45,738 nucleotides of DNA from Caldilineaceae bacterium SB0664_bin_27 (GTDB lineage: Bacteria; Chloroflexota; Anaerolineae; Caldilineales; Caldilineaceae): contig VXRG01000161.1 of NCBI GenBank assembly GCA_009838625.1, forward strand, positions 1-45,738. The letters are read 5' to 3'. Below, piece after piece: positions 23,112 through 30,874 of this stretch (position 1 is the stretch's first letter; each line of letters starts with the position of its first letter). A program made the translations under genes and the position numbers. The notes below the pieces were generated by a model that saw only the letters and a list, made by a program, of their open reading frames with translations, had not been told where the DNA came from and did not search any database.

Positions 23112-24468
23112 GGACCATCACCAGTGTGCCGGGATTGGTGTTGTTACTGAACAGCCAGTCATCATTGTAGACCGTAGGTGAAGCCCAGTCGAAGAGCCAC
23201 TTGGCATCCTCATTCGTCATGTTGATGCAGCCTCGGCTCATGGGTGTGCCGAAGTTGTCATGCCAGTACGTTCCGTGAAAGCCGTAGCTCCGATGAAAGT
23301 ACTGTACGTTCTTTACGTCCCGAAGATGATAATATGTGCCCGCTGCGTGGCTGCCGCCCCGCATATCCTGCATTGCGATCTTGGCCCAAATGCGGAACGT
23401 GCCTTGAACCGTGGGTGTATTCCCTACTCCGGTTGAGACAACGAACGCTCTGACGGGCCTGGTACCTTCATAGGCGATCGCCATCTGTTCGCTCAGGTCA
23501 ACTTCGATCCATCGTTCCGAAGACGTTGGATACCGGGCCTGGTCCAGTCTCTGTTCCATCCCCTCCAGAAGTTCGAGCGCACTCTCTGTTGGGATACGTA
23601 GCGCCTGACCTTCTTCAAGAATACTGCGGTTTGTCAAGTTGTTCAACCTTGCTATTGCGGCATGGTTGACGCCATAGTGTCCCGCTATGTCTTTGAGCAA
23701 CTCTCCGTTCCGCACCGTATGTATGGCGCCAAAACCCAACCCTGGCTGCAGGGCCGCTACTGGCGGGACAGGCTGCATTGCAGGTGCCAGGGGTACCGAT
23801 CGCTGGACGGGCTCCACCTCGGCGGCCTCAAGCTTCACGGGAACGAACAATACTTGACCAACGTATAGCCACCTTGCTGACGACAGGCCGTTCATCGACA
23901 TGAGCCTCGTCAGACTGATACCATGCCGTTTCGCAAGACGCGTCAGCGTGTCGCCCGGTCTTACCGTGTAACGCTGGGCATCTTCGGGTGCTCTTACTCC
24001 GGCGCTGGCCAGCGTACCCGCGCCAAATTGCGAAACCGGTGCCGGCGAACCAGGCAATCGCAATACTTGACCGCTGTATAACCAGCGCAAGGGCGACATG
24101 CCATTGATCTGTGCCAGCTTTGATACGCTTAGTCCGTGGCGCTGTGCGAGATTGGATAGCGAGTCGCCCGCCCGGACGCGGTAGAACTGGTAGCCTTCGG
24201 AGGCCAACGTACCGCCGATTGCCGATCCACCTCCATCGACCAGGAGACGCTGGCCGTACCACACGAAATTGGCGTCATGTAAGCTGTTGAGCCTCCTCAG
24301 GTCTGCTACTGTCGTACCATAGTAGTTGGCAATCTCGCTCAGAGTTTCGCCCGGTTGGACAACGTGCACCTCGTTGGCGGCTGCACCACTGATACTTGAA
24401 AGGGTTGCAGTACCGGCCAGCATGAGGGCCAGTGTCCCTTGAACCAAAGGCTTAAAGAGCCGTCTCAT
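23104..24468 (-). CDS. LysM(4)-L,D-transpeptidase (YkuD)
   Basis: 454 residues from ATG 24468, chosen because GAGGTGG stands close upstream and a signal peptide then begins directly (cleavage near GAAA-NE, residue 31-32); 88 further codons open upstream look non-coding. Four LysM modules lie at about 35-77, 96-138, 167-210 and 249-292, then a YkuD domain at about 318-454 with H398 (GFHGTYWH) and C414 in SRGCINM. It binds glycan through LysM and cross-links or anchors at the wall. It heads the leftward operon with a second L,D-transpeptidase and DUF3105. Confidence 0.93.
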   Translation of the reverse strand: MRRLFKPLVQGTLALMLAGTATLSSISGAAANEVHVVQPGETLSEIANYYGTTVADLRRLNSLHDANFVWYGQRLLVDGGGSAIGGTLASEGYQFYRVRAGDSLSNLAQRHGLSVSKLAQINGMSPLRWLYSGQVLRLPGSPAPVSQFGAGTLASAGVRAPEDAQRYTVRPGDTLTRLAKRHGISLTRLMSMNGLSSARWLYVGQVLFVPVKLEAAEVEPVQRSVPLAPAMQPVPPVAALQPGLGFGAIHTVRNGELLKDIAGHYGVNHAAIARLNNLTNRSILEEGQALRIPTESALELLEGMEQRLDQARYPTSSERWIEVDLSEQMAIAYEGTRPVRAFVVSTGVGNTPTVQGTFRIWAKIAMQDMRGGSHAAGTYYHLRDVKNVQYFHRSYGFHGTYWHDNFGTPMSRGCINMTNEDAKWLFDWASPTVYNDDWLFSNNTNPGTLVMVHE

Positions 24469-25052
24469 TTTCCACCTCACTTCCTGTGATTGCATGCATA
24501 AGAACGATTCCGACTTTGCTGCCTGGGCCCGATGACAGAACCAAGCTGCTAACTTTCCAACCACAAAATAAGACGGCGACTTTCGTAGTTCTGTTCCCTC
24601 CTTGACGTCGTAACTCATTGAAACAATCACAAACAGGTCAAATATCTCGGAGGACGACGGCGCCGGCATTCTGCGCGTTGCCTCGCAGGGAATCGAATGA
24701 AAACGCATGTCCTCCTGAGCCTGACTCACCATGCGAGGGGCGGTTCTTCCCCGGTTGTTCCAGGTCGGCCTTGTCCCTTTCTAACGCTTCAAACGAACTC
24801 TCGACATTAGGAAAGCCGCCGCCAAAAAGGAAGGAGCCCGGTTTCAGCAGGAGCCCGTTGTTGCGGCCGAAACTGTATGCTACAATCCCACGTGTGAATG
24901 AGTGCCACTTCATATTTCGACCTTTTGACTGCCCTCTTTGGTTTCCCGATCGCCTGGTGCACGACGCCAACGAGGCAGCCGCCAATCGTTTCGCCCAGCA
25001 CGACTAGAATCGAGTGCCAGTGGCCAATTAGTGGCCTACATGGAGGTCTGCC
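24469..25052. other. Divergent intergenic region
   Basis: 584 bases between the leftward L,D-transpeptidase operon and the rightward aminotransferase gene. It holds the promoter candidate at 24858-24886. A 52-codon frame from ATG 24897 reaches TGA at the aminotransferase start, but nothing beyond its position supports it. No convincing promoter for the leftward operon was found. Confidence 0.5.
24858..24886 (+). promoter_or_regulatory. Promoter candidate for the aminotransferase-sulfatase pair
   Basis: TTGTTG (24858-24863), 17 bases, then TACAAT (24881-24886) preceded by TGC, giving an extended -10 identical to the one at 314-322. The leader to GTG 25053 is about 160 bases. Confidence 0.45.
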
Positions 25053-26438
25053 GTGAGTTCCAAACTGACCCAGAACGCCGCCAATTCGGTCACTCAGACC
25101 TTTCTCCAGCGCACGCGAGGCTCGGGCGAATGGAATGCGCGCGCCAGAGAGTCCATGCCCGGCGGAGACACCAGGGCGGCTTCATATTACACGCCTCACC
25201 CTGCCTACATGACGCACGGGGAGGGGTGTTTTCTCTTTGACTACGACGAGAATCAATACATCGATTTTCTCAACAACTACACATCCTTGATTCACGGTCA
25301 CGGCCACCCGGCAACAGTCAGCGCCATCCAGGAGCAGGCAGCCCGTGGCACCGTGCTCGGGTCCGCAGCAGAAGTTACAGTCTTGCACGCAGAATTGCTC
25401 TGCAGCCGCGTGCCCAGTTTTGACAGCGTTCGCTACTGCAATTCCGGTACGGAAGCAACCCTCCTGGCGATGCGCGCGGCGAGGGCATTCACCGGCAAGG
25501 ACATCATCGTCAAAATGGATGGCGGTTATCATGGATCTCACGACTACGTACAGCTGAACATGCAGCCGGACACCACTGAAGAGGGACCTCCCACGCCCAG
25601 GCTCTCGAGTAGAGGCGTGCCCGAATCGACGCTGGAAGGAATGCTGGTTGCGCAGTTTAATGATCTCGATGCTCTGCGAGACCTCCTGACCGCACACGGC
25701 GACAGCATCGCCGGTGTGATTCTGGAACCCGCCCTCGGCGCCGGCGGCGGCGTAGAACCCGAGCCCGGGTACCTGCAAGGTGTCAGGCAGTTGGCTGACG
25801 AATTTGACGTACTCCTGATCTTTGACGAGATCATGACGTTTCGGCAGGATGTCGGTGGCTTTCAGTCCACGATCGGTGTGACGCCTGACCTGACCTCCAT
25901 CGCCAAGTTTATCGGCGGCGGACTGCCGCTGGCAGCGTTCGGCGGACGCAGAGAAATCATGGCGCCGTTCGACCCGACCCACCCCATGACGATCCCCCAT
26001 AACGGTACCTTTAACGGCAACAACATTACGATGGCAGCCGGCCTGGCAACCATGAAGGATTTCGGAGCCGGTCAGGTGGCAAGAGTCAACGAACTGGGTC
26101 AGCGGCTCAGAGAAGGTCTGAACGCAGCATTTCAAACAACCGGAGTGGGGATACGCGCCGTTGGCACGGGGTCGATAATCCGCATTCACTGGGGCCGCGG
26201 GAGGATAAGGAATGCCCGCGATGCCGTGGCGGCGCAGGAGAAGGCGCTGGACCTGCCTAAGCTGCTACACCTGGAAATGATGAATCGCGGCATCTTCAGT
26301 GCGCCCAGATGCCAGTACGCTATCTCCACGCCAATGTCGGAAGAGGAAATCGACACGGCGATTGATGTAATGTGCCAGAGTCTGGAGGTTGTCAAACCCT
26401 ACGTGCAGGAGCATACGCCCCACCTGGCACTGGGTTGA
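25053..26438 (+). CDS. Class III aminotransferase, glutamate-1-semialdehyde aminomutase-like
   Basis: 461 residues from GTG 25053, supported by GGAGG six bases upstream; no ATG is as well placed. PLP-enzyme features: SGTEA (131-135), GGYHGSHD (157-164), D258 in FDEIMTFR that binds the pyridine nitrogen, and K285 in IAKFIGGG as the Schiff-base lysine. The pattern is nearest HemL (glutamate-1-semialdehyde 2,1-aminomutase). No other tetrapyrrole gene is in the window, and such HemL-like paralogs are often found in catabolic or amino-group-transfer contexts, so I do not assign hemL. A sulfatase gene follows 109 bases downstream. Confidence 0.85.
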   Translation: MSSKLTQNAANSVTQTFLQRTRGSGEWNARARESMPGGDTRAASYYTPHPAYMTHGEGCFLFDYDENQYIDFLNNYTSLIHGHGHPATVSAIQEQAARGTVLGSAAEVTVLHAELLCSRVPSFDSVRYCNSGTEATLLAMRAARAFTGKDIIVKMDGGYHGSHDYVQLNMQPDTTEEGPPTPRLSSRGVPESTLEGMLVAQFNDLDALRDLLTAHGDSIAGVILEPALGAGGGVEPEPGYLQGVRQLADEFDVLLIFDEIMTFRQDVGGFQSTIGVTPDLTSIAKFIGGGLPLAAFGGRREIMAPFDPTHPMTIPHNGTFNGNNITMAAGLATMKDFGAGQVARVNELGQRLREGLNAAFQTTGVGIRAVGTGSIIRIHWGRGRIRNARDAVAAQEKALDLPKLLHLEMMNRGIFSAPRCQYAISTPMSEEEIDTAIDVMCQSLEVVKPYVQEHTPHLALG

Positions 26439-26547
26439 GAATAGTTCTCAGTGGAAGACCGTACCGACCGGACCCCAATCCAGGGTCGTATAAGCGCCCG
26501 CTCTCTCAACTCCCCTCAATCCCAAAAACTGCTCTACGGAGATTCAA

Positions 26548-28176
26548 ATGGCGAACACTCCAACATCGCGCCCGAATTTCGTCCTCATCCTTGTTGACGA
26601 CATGGGCTTCTCCGATATCGGCTGCTATGGATCGGAAATCCGCACGCCCAACCTGGACAAGCTGGCCCACGGCGGTATGCGGTTCTCCCAGATGTACAAC
26701 TATGCTCGTTGCTGTCCCACACGAGCCTGTATGCTCACCGGTGCCTACCCCCACCAGGCCGGTATTGGCCACATGATGGAAAACACCGGCTCGCCTGCAT
26801 ACCAGGGATACTTGCGCGACGACGTTGTGACCATCGCTGAGGCACTAAAGGGCGGTGGCTATCGCACCTTCATGTCCGGCAAATGGCATGTTGGCGGCGC
26901 CTACGACCCAACCCGGCCGCAAGACTGGCAGCCAGGAGAAGAGGGGCATCCTACGCCTCGCCAGCGCGGGTTTGACCGCTACTACGGTACGCTGGACGGC
27001 GCTGGCAGCTTTTTCGCGCCCTACTCGCTGATGGAGGACGACGCTTTTGTCAATCAAGGGACGGAGTCCGGGAGCCTGAAAGAGGGGCAGAAGGATCAGA
27101 GGGGTGCGGTCGGCGACTACTATTACACCGACGCCATCAGCGACCAGGCTGTAAAGATGATCGAAGAAGCTTCGCAGACCGAAGACCCCTTCTTCCTCTA
27201 CGTGTCCTACACTGCCCCCCACTGGCCCCTCCACGCACTGCCGCAAGACATCGCCAAGTACGAAGGACACTATCGCAATGGAGGGTGGGACGCGCTGCGT
27301 ACTGCCCGGCATGAGGAACTGAAAGGGCTGGGAATTCTTGACAGCCGCTGGCAGATCTCCCCTAGAGACGAGTCCGCGCCCCCTTGGGAGGACGCCCGCA
27401 ATCAGGACTGGGAAGACATGCGCATGGCAGTCTATGCCGCGCAAATTGACCGGATGGACCAGGGAGTCGGGCGCATTCTGGCTGCGCTAAGGGCTTCGCA
27501 GGCTTACGAGAACACGCTTATACTCTTCCTTTCCGATAACGGAGGTTGCGCAGAATTCCTCTCGGAGAACGGCTGGGTTGACCGTTACAGCGACTGGACC
27601 CCGGATGGCAGACCAATGCGGGTCGGAAACGATCCCGACCTCCTTCCCGGCGGGCCTCATACCTTTATGAGCTATGATCTCCCTTGGGCGAACGCTTCCA
27701 ACGCGCCCTTCCGGCTGTACAAGCATTGGGTTCACGAGGGTGGCATCTCCACGCCCCTGATCGCCCACTGGCCCTCAACCATTCAACCCAATCAGATCGT
27801 GCACGAGGCCTGTCACATCATCGATATCCTGCCAACTCTCCAGGACGCCGCCGGCATTGCCCACCCTGATGAGCACAATGGGCGGCCGGTATTGCCTCTG
27901 GAAGGAGAGAGCTTTCTTCCCCTGCTGAGTGGCGCAAAATGGAGTCGGCAGGGTCACATTTTCTGGGAGCACGAAGGCAATCGAGCCGTCAGGTTGGGGC
28001 AGTGGAAACTGGTCAGCAAGCATGGAGGCCGGTGGGAGCTCTACGACATGCAGGACGACCGGACCGAACTGAACGATCTGAGTGAGAAGAACCGCCCGAA
28101 GGTTGAGGAGTTTGGCGGCCTTTACAACGCCTGGGCCGAACGAGTTGGTGTACTTCCCTGGCCCCTCAGGCGTTGA
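26548..28176 (+). CDS. Type I sulfatase (arylsulfatase family)
   Basis: 542 residues, no signal peptide. Metal-binding Asp pair D17-D18 in LVDDMGFSD, formylglycine motif C55-C-P-T-R59 followed by the usual LTGAYPHQAG, SGKWHVGG near residue 110 and SDNGG near 330. C55 must be oxidised to formylglycine by a formylglycine-generating enzyme, which is not in this window. The absence of a leader means a cytoplasmic enzyme unless exported by an unusual route, so it would act on imported sulfate esters. GGAG precedes the start by six bases. It converges on the leftward menorin-like gene with only 37 bases between. Confidence 0.92.
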   Translation: MANTPTSRPNFVLILVDDMGFSDIGCYGSEIRTPNLDKLAHGGMRFSQMYNYARCCPTRACMLTGAYPHQAGIGHMMENTGSPAYQGYLRDDVVTIAEALKGGGYRTFMSGKWHVGGAYDPTRPQDWQPGEEGHPTPRQRGFDRYYGTLDGAGSFFAPYSLMEDDAFVNQGTESGSLKEGQKDQRGAVGDYYYTDAISDQAVKMIEEASQTEDPFFLYVSYTAPHWPLHALPQDIAKYEGHYRNGGWDALRTARHEELKGLGILDSRWQISPRDESAPPWEDARNQDWEDMRMAVYAAQIDRMDQGVGRILAALRASQAYENTLILFLSDNGGCAEFLSENGWVDRYSDWTPDGRPMRVGNDPDLLPGGPHTFMSYDLPWANASNAPFRLYKHWVHEGGISTPLIAHWPSTIQPNQIVHEACHIIDILPTLQDAAGIAHPDEHNGRPVLPLEGESFLPLLSGAKWSRQGHIFWEHEGNRAVRLGQWKLVSKHGGRWELYDMQDDRTELNDLSEKNRPKVEEFGGLYNAWAERVGVLPWPLRR

Positions 28177-28213
28177 GGGCGGCAGCCTGCCCGCGCCCGT
28201 CAAATCACATGGC

Positions 28214-28963
28214 TCATTCAGAGGTCAAATGAATCTGCGTACCATCCTTCCACTGTATGTCGTAGAAGCAACGACCGGGAGGGGTGTTGGCCCGAATCCA
28301 TGATAGGAGCCCCTGATCTTCGATCCTGCCCCAGATGGTGAACGTGTAGTCCGTCTCCTCCAGGATCTCCTCCAAACGCGCCCACGCATTTCGCAAGTAT
28401 CCGGCATGGAAGCACAAGGAAACGGCCGCTTCAACTTCGACCAGCAGAGTGAGCATTTCGTCAACTGTTTCCTTCGTATAGCCCAGTCCTCCTTCTTCGA
28501 CGGTCCAACCGAGTGAAAGAAAAGCCTGTGGCAGACTGCGAATGCACTGGCCCATAAACGCCTCTGGCTTGAAGACGGGCTTGACGCCGCCCGGGCCTTC
28601 TAAGATATCGGCATTGACACACAACGGAATCTTGCCTTGCGCGTGTTGCCTGGCGTAGTTCAGACAGTGTGTAACCGCTTCAGGCGACTTGAAGTCGAGT
28701 TTCGCGCCTTTCCCCGCGTCGACGGTCAGGTCCAACCACTCCTCAAAGCCCAGATCACTCTCTATCACAGGAGGATGGGCCATTATGATCTCTCCGTCGA
28801 CAACGGAGATGTCCCCTTCGATGAAGTGGACATTCGTGTCGGACAGGGCGCCAAGCAGGGCCTGTGTGTTGTTGGCGCCGTGAATCCAACCAATGTCGCC
28901 CGGGCGCTTGACACCCAGCGCCTCCACGATCGGCCTCCAGCGTTCGGCGAAGGCAGTGGCCAT
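28214..28963 (-). CDS. Menorin/FAM151-like protein (DUF2181)
   Basis: 249 residues with AAGGAG six bases before the ATG. The sequence carries the FAM151/menorin pattern: W-x-H28 with GANNTQALL, FIEGDI (46-51), IMAHPP (60-65) and KLDFKS (88-93), then VNADI near 116-120. The family is related to glycerophosphodiester phosphodiesterases; the conserved His, Glu, Asp and Lys residues (H28, E49, D51, H63, K88, D90) would line the same barrel mouth. Animal members act in neuron branching and in eye disease; bacterial members are uncharacterised. No signal peptide. A phosphodiesterase-type reaction is inference. It heads no obvious pathway; the YbjN-like gene lies just upstream on the same strand. 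Confidence 0.82.
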   Translation of the reverse strand: MATAFAERWRPIVEALGVKRPGDIGWIHGANNTQALLGALSDTNVHFIEGDISVVDGEIIMAHPPVIESDLGFEEWLDLTVDAGKGAKLDFKSPEAVTHCLNYARQHAQGKIPLCVNADILEGPGGVKPVFKPEAFMGQCIRSLPQAFLSLGWTVEEGGLGYTKETVDEMLTLLVEVEAAVSLCFHAGYLRNAWARLEEILEETDYTFTIWGRIEDQGLLSWIRANTPPGRCFYDIQWKDGTQIHLTSE

Positions 28964-28993
28964 GGCGATCTCCTTCTCTGGGCAGGACTTGGG

Positions 28994-29419
28994 CTACGGG
29001 GCTGACATTTCAAAGTGAGGGTCGGTGGCAGTCCGGGACAGGGGGGCGGCCAATTCGCGGGTGTAATGGATAAGGGCGTCCATTGTCGCGGCAAAGAGGG
29101 TGAAAGACAGGGCGGCCAGTGGCAGATCGGCCAGGAGAGAAACATCGCCGTCGCTGTCTGTAGCGAATCGCACAAGGCGCATAGACTGGTTCAGGTTCAG
29201 CAGAAGTGAAGTCAGCCTTTCTTTGCACTCAGGCGTGGGAAGTGGAGTAAGGGGCGTGACGGCAAAGTGCAGATACTCTTCTCCGGCCGCCACATAAAGG
29301 TCAAACTCCTCGTCCTGCTCGTCGGCGAACGTACTGCGCCAGATATCGTCCTCGACCGTTTCAAAACCCCACTCGTAGCGGTCAAACAGCGCTGGAATGT
29401 CCACCGGTTGCTGGCTCAT
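28994..29419 (-). CDS. YbjN/secretion-chaperone-fold-like protein, function unknown
   Basis: About 141 residues if it starts at ATG 29419 (MSQQPVD); the frame is open 30 codons further but that part overlaps the next gene. An acidic alpha/beta protein with strand-like FDLYVAAGEEYLHFAV, a helix ERLTSLLLNLNQSM, then GDVSLLADLP and a long C-terminal helix. This order (strands, LLxLN helix, strand, long helix) resembles YbjN and type III chaperone-like domains. No membrane segment and no catalytic motif. It lies 30 bases upstream of the menorin-like gene and is likely co-transcribed with it. Family call is inference. Confidence 0.55.
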   Translation of the reverse strand: MSQQPVDIPALFDRYEWGFETVEDDIWRSTFADEQDEEFDLYVAAGEEYLHFAVTPLTPLPTPECKERLTSLLLNLNQSMRLVRFATDSDGDVSLLADLPLAALSFTLFAATMDALIHYTRELAAPLSRTATDPHFEMSAP

Positions 29420-29450
29420 CGACTGCTGCGCGACTGGCGTTGCCTTGATT

Positions 29451-29729
29451 CTATCCTCGCACTCGTGTGCCCAAATGTCGCAGACGCGAGCGTGGATGAT
29501 CCACCGCAAGCGAAACTTCCTCAGCGGTAAGACCGGTAGCCGCCTCCAAATCCATCATGGTGCGATAGGAGCTGTCGGTCAGTTTCAGTATCCTCTCCCG
29601 TTCGAATTCGCTAAGCTTGTGGCCGATGAGGGTTGCCTCCGGGTGCTCGAGAAGCTTCCTCCGACAGTCCAAGCACATCCACGTATGGCCGATTAAGATA
29701 AGGAAATCTCTGACCCTGGCCTGTGCCAT
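29451..29729 (-). CDS. Small CxxC protein with leader-like LLExPE motif, unknown
   Basis: 92 residues, start supported by GGGAGA eight bases upstream. A CLDCR pair (residues 19-23) is followed by RKLLEHPEATLIGHKLSEFERERIL. The pattern LLExPExxL...LSxxE resembles the small helical leader domains (LigA-like or Nif11/NHLP-like) that precede some RiPP core peptides, and a basic C-terminus ending near HPRSRLRHLG would be the core in that case. No maturation enzyme is nearby, so a plain small regulatory or redox protein is as likely. It stands between signal peptidase I and the YbjN-like gene on the same strand. Confidence 0.55.
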   Translation of the reverse strand: MAQARVRDFLILIGHTWMCLDCRRKLLEHPEATLIGHKLSEFERERILKLTDSSYRTMMDLEAATGLTAEEVSLAVDHPRSRLRHLGTRVRG

Positions 29730-29862
29730 TCCAATTCTCCCGGTTCGTCTTCAGACTTTCCTGATTTCTGCTTTCGTAGCAGTAACGCCAGTCTCGGAAT
29801 CCAACCGGGCATCGCAGCGAAAACGAAGCAGATCTACGCATTTCGTCTAGGGACCGAAAAGA

Positions 29863-30711
29863 CTAGGGGGCTTGTTCCAGTGCCGGTCCTAACTCAATTG
29901 CCGGATGCTCTACCACTCCAGCGTCCCCGACCGGCCAAATGGCAAACCAGGCCTTGCCAATGACGAACTCTTGTGACAACTGGCCCCATGTGCGTGTGTC
30001 AGACGACGCAGGCCGGTTGTCTCCCAAAACATACAAGAACCCAGGGGCGACTGTTTGCGCCTGAATGTCTCGTGCAATCGGGACCTGGTCATAAGGCTCA
30101 TCGACGTTCAGCCCGTTTACTATCAACTCCCCATCTCGAAACTCGACCGTGTCCCCCGGCAGCCCGATGACGCGCTTGATGTAATCCTGGGACGGGTTAT
30201 TGGGATAGTGGAAGACGATGACATCGCCGCGACTATACTCCCCCAATCGATAGGCCAATTTGTTCACGAGCAGATACTGACCGTGCTGGAAGTTCGGCTC
30301 CATCGACTGCCCTTCTATGCGATAGTTCTGTACAAGGCTGCGGATGACAAGAAAGATGAGAACGGCCAGAATGACCGTCTCCAGCGTCTCCCGCAGCAAG
30401 GATTTGAATCCGGCGCTCTCTTCCTCGTCTTTCTTGACTGCAAACGCGGCCTGCTCTTCGCCCATAGGCACAGCTCCTCCTGTTGGGACAGCAGTCGCCA
30501 TGGTATTAGGGCCGCGTAATGAAGGTTCAGTTCCTTGTTCGGTCGTTGGCCGGGACAGCAGTTGGTCTGCAGATGTGAGGTCGCTATCAGGCGATGGAGC
30601 CGAGTCGGGGTCGCTTTGGGCCGTCAATTCAGATTCGGTCTCCACTACCTGCGGGTTTTTCTTGTTTTGGCACAATGGCTTGGGTCCGATTTCGTAGCGT
30701 AGACGCCCCAT
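29863..30711 (-). CDS. lepB: Signal peptidase I
   Basis: 282 residues. It cleaves signal peptides from exported proteins at the outer face of the membrane. The nucleophile S136 lies in GQSMEP, the general base K179 in YIKRVIGLPGD, and the C-terminal box is GDNRPASSDTR. One membrane segment is at about 110-127. The first ~100 residues are unusual: acidic, Ser/Pro/Asp-rich and probably disordered. Start choice: ATG 30711 is only about 16 bases from the predicted transcription start, which favours it; an internal ATG at 30465 with GGAGG upstream would give a 200-residue protein of normal size and is a serious alternative. Confidence 0.93.
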   Translation of the reverse strand: MGRLRYEIGPKPLCQNKKNPQVVETESELTAQSDPDSAPSPDSDLTSADQLLSRPTTEQGTEPSLRGPNTMATAVPTGGAVPMGEEQAAFAVKKDEEESAGFKSLLRETLETVILAVLIFLVIRSLVQNYRIEGQSMEPNFQHGQYLLVNKLAYRLGEYSRGDVIVFHYPNNPSQDYIKRVIGLPGDTVEFRDGELIVNGLNVDEPYDQVPIARDIQAQTVAPGFLYVLGDNRPASSDTRTWGQLSQEFVIGKAWFAIWPVGDAGVVEHPAIELGPALEQAP

Positions 30712-30734
30712 TCCAGGGGCAAGAACGTATAAAG

Positions 30735-30764
30735 ATTATATCACTCCACTTGAAAGGCAGACAA
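30735..30764 (-). promoter_or_regulatory. Promoter of lepB
   Basis: Read on the minus strand: TTGTCT (30764-30759, four of six), 18 bases, then a perfect TATAAT (30740-30735) with a TG-n extension. The predicted start of transcription is near 30728. Confidence 0.6.
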
Positions 30765-30874
30765 TCGAGATGCAAAGAGGGTAGAGACGCTAATCATCCA
30801 GATATACCCGGCTTATCCTCTCGAACCGCCCCCGTTATCCCAAGTGAATAACCCAACTATCCCAAATGGAGCGG

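Noticed and set aside
24897..25055. 52-codon ORF ending at the aminotransferase start, possible leader peptide
   Set aside because: No good ribosome site, no run of regulatory codons and no terminator-antiterminator pair; position alone is not enough.
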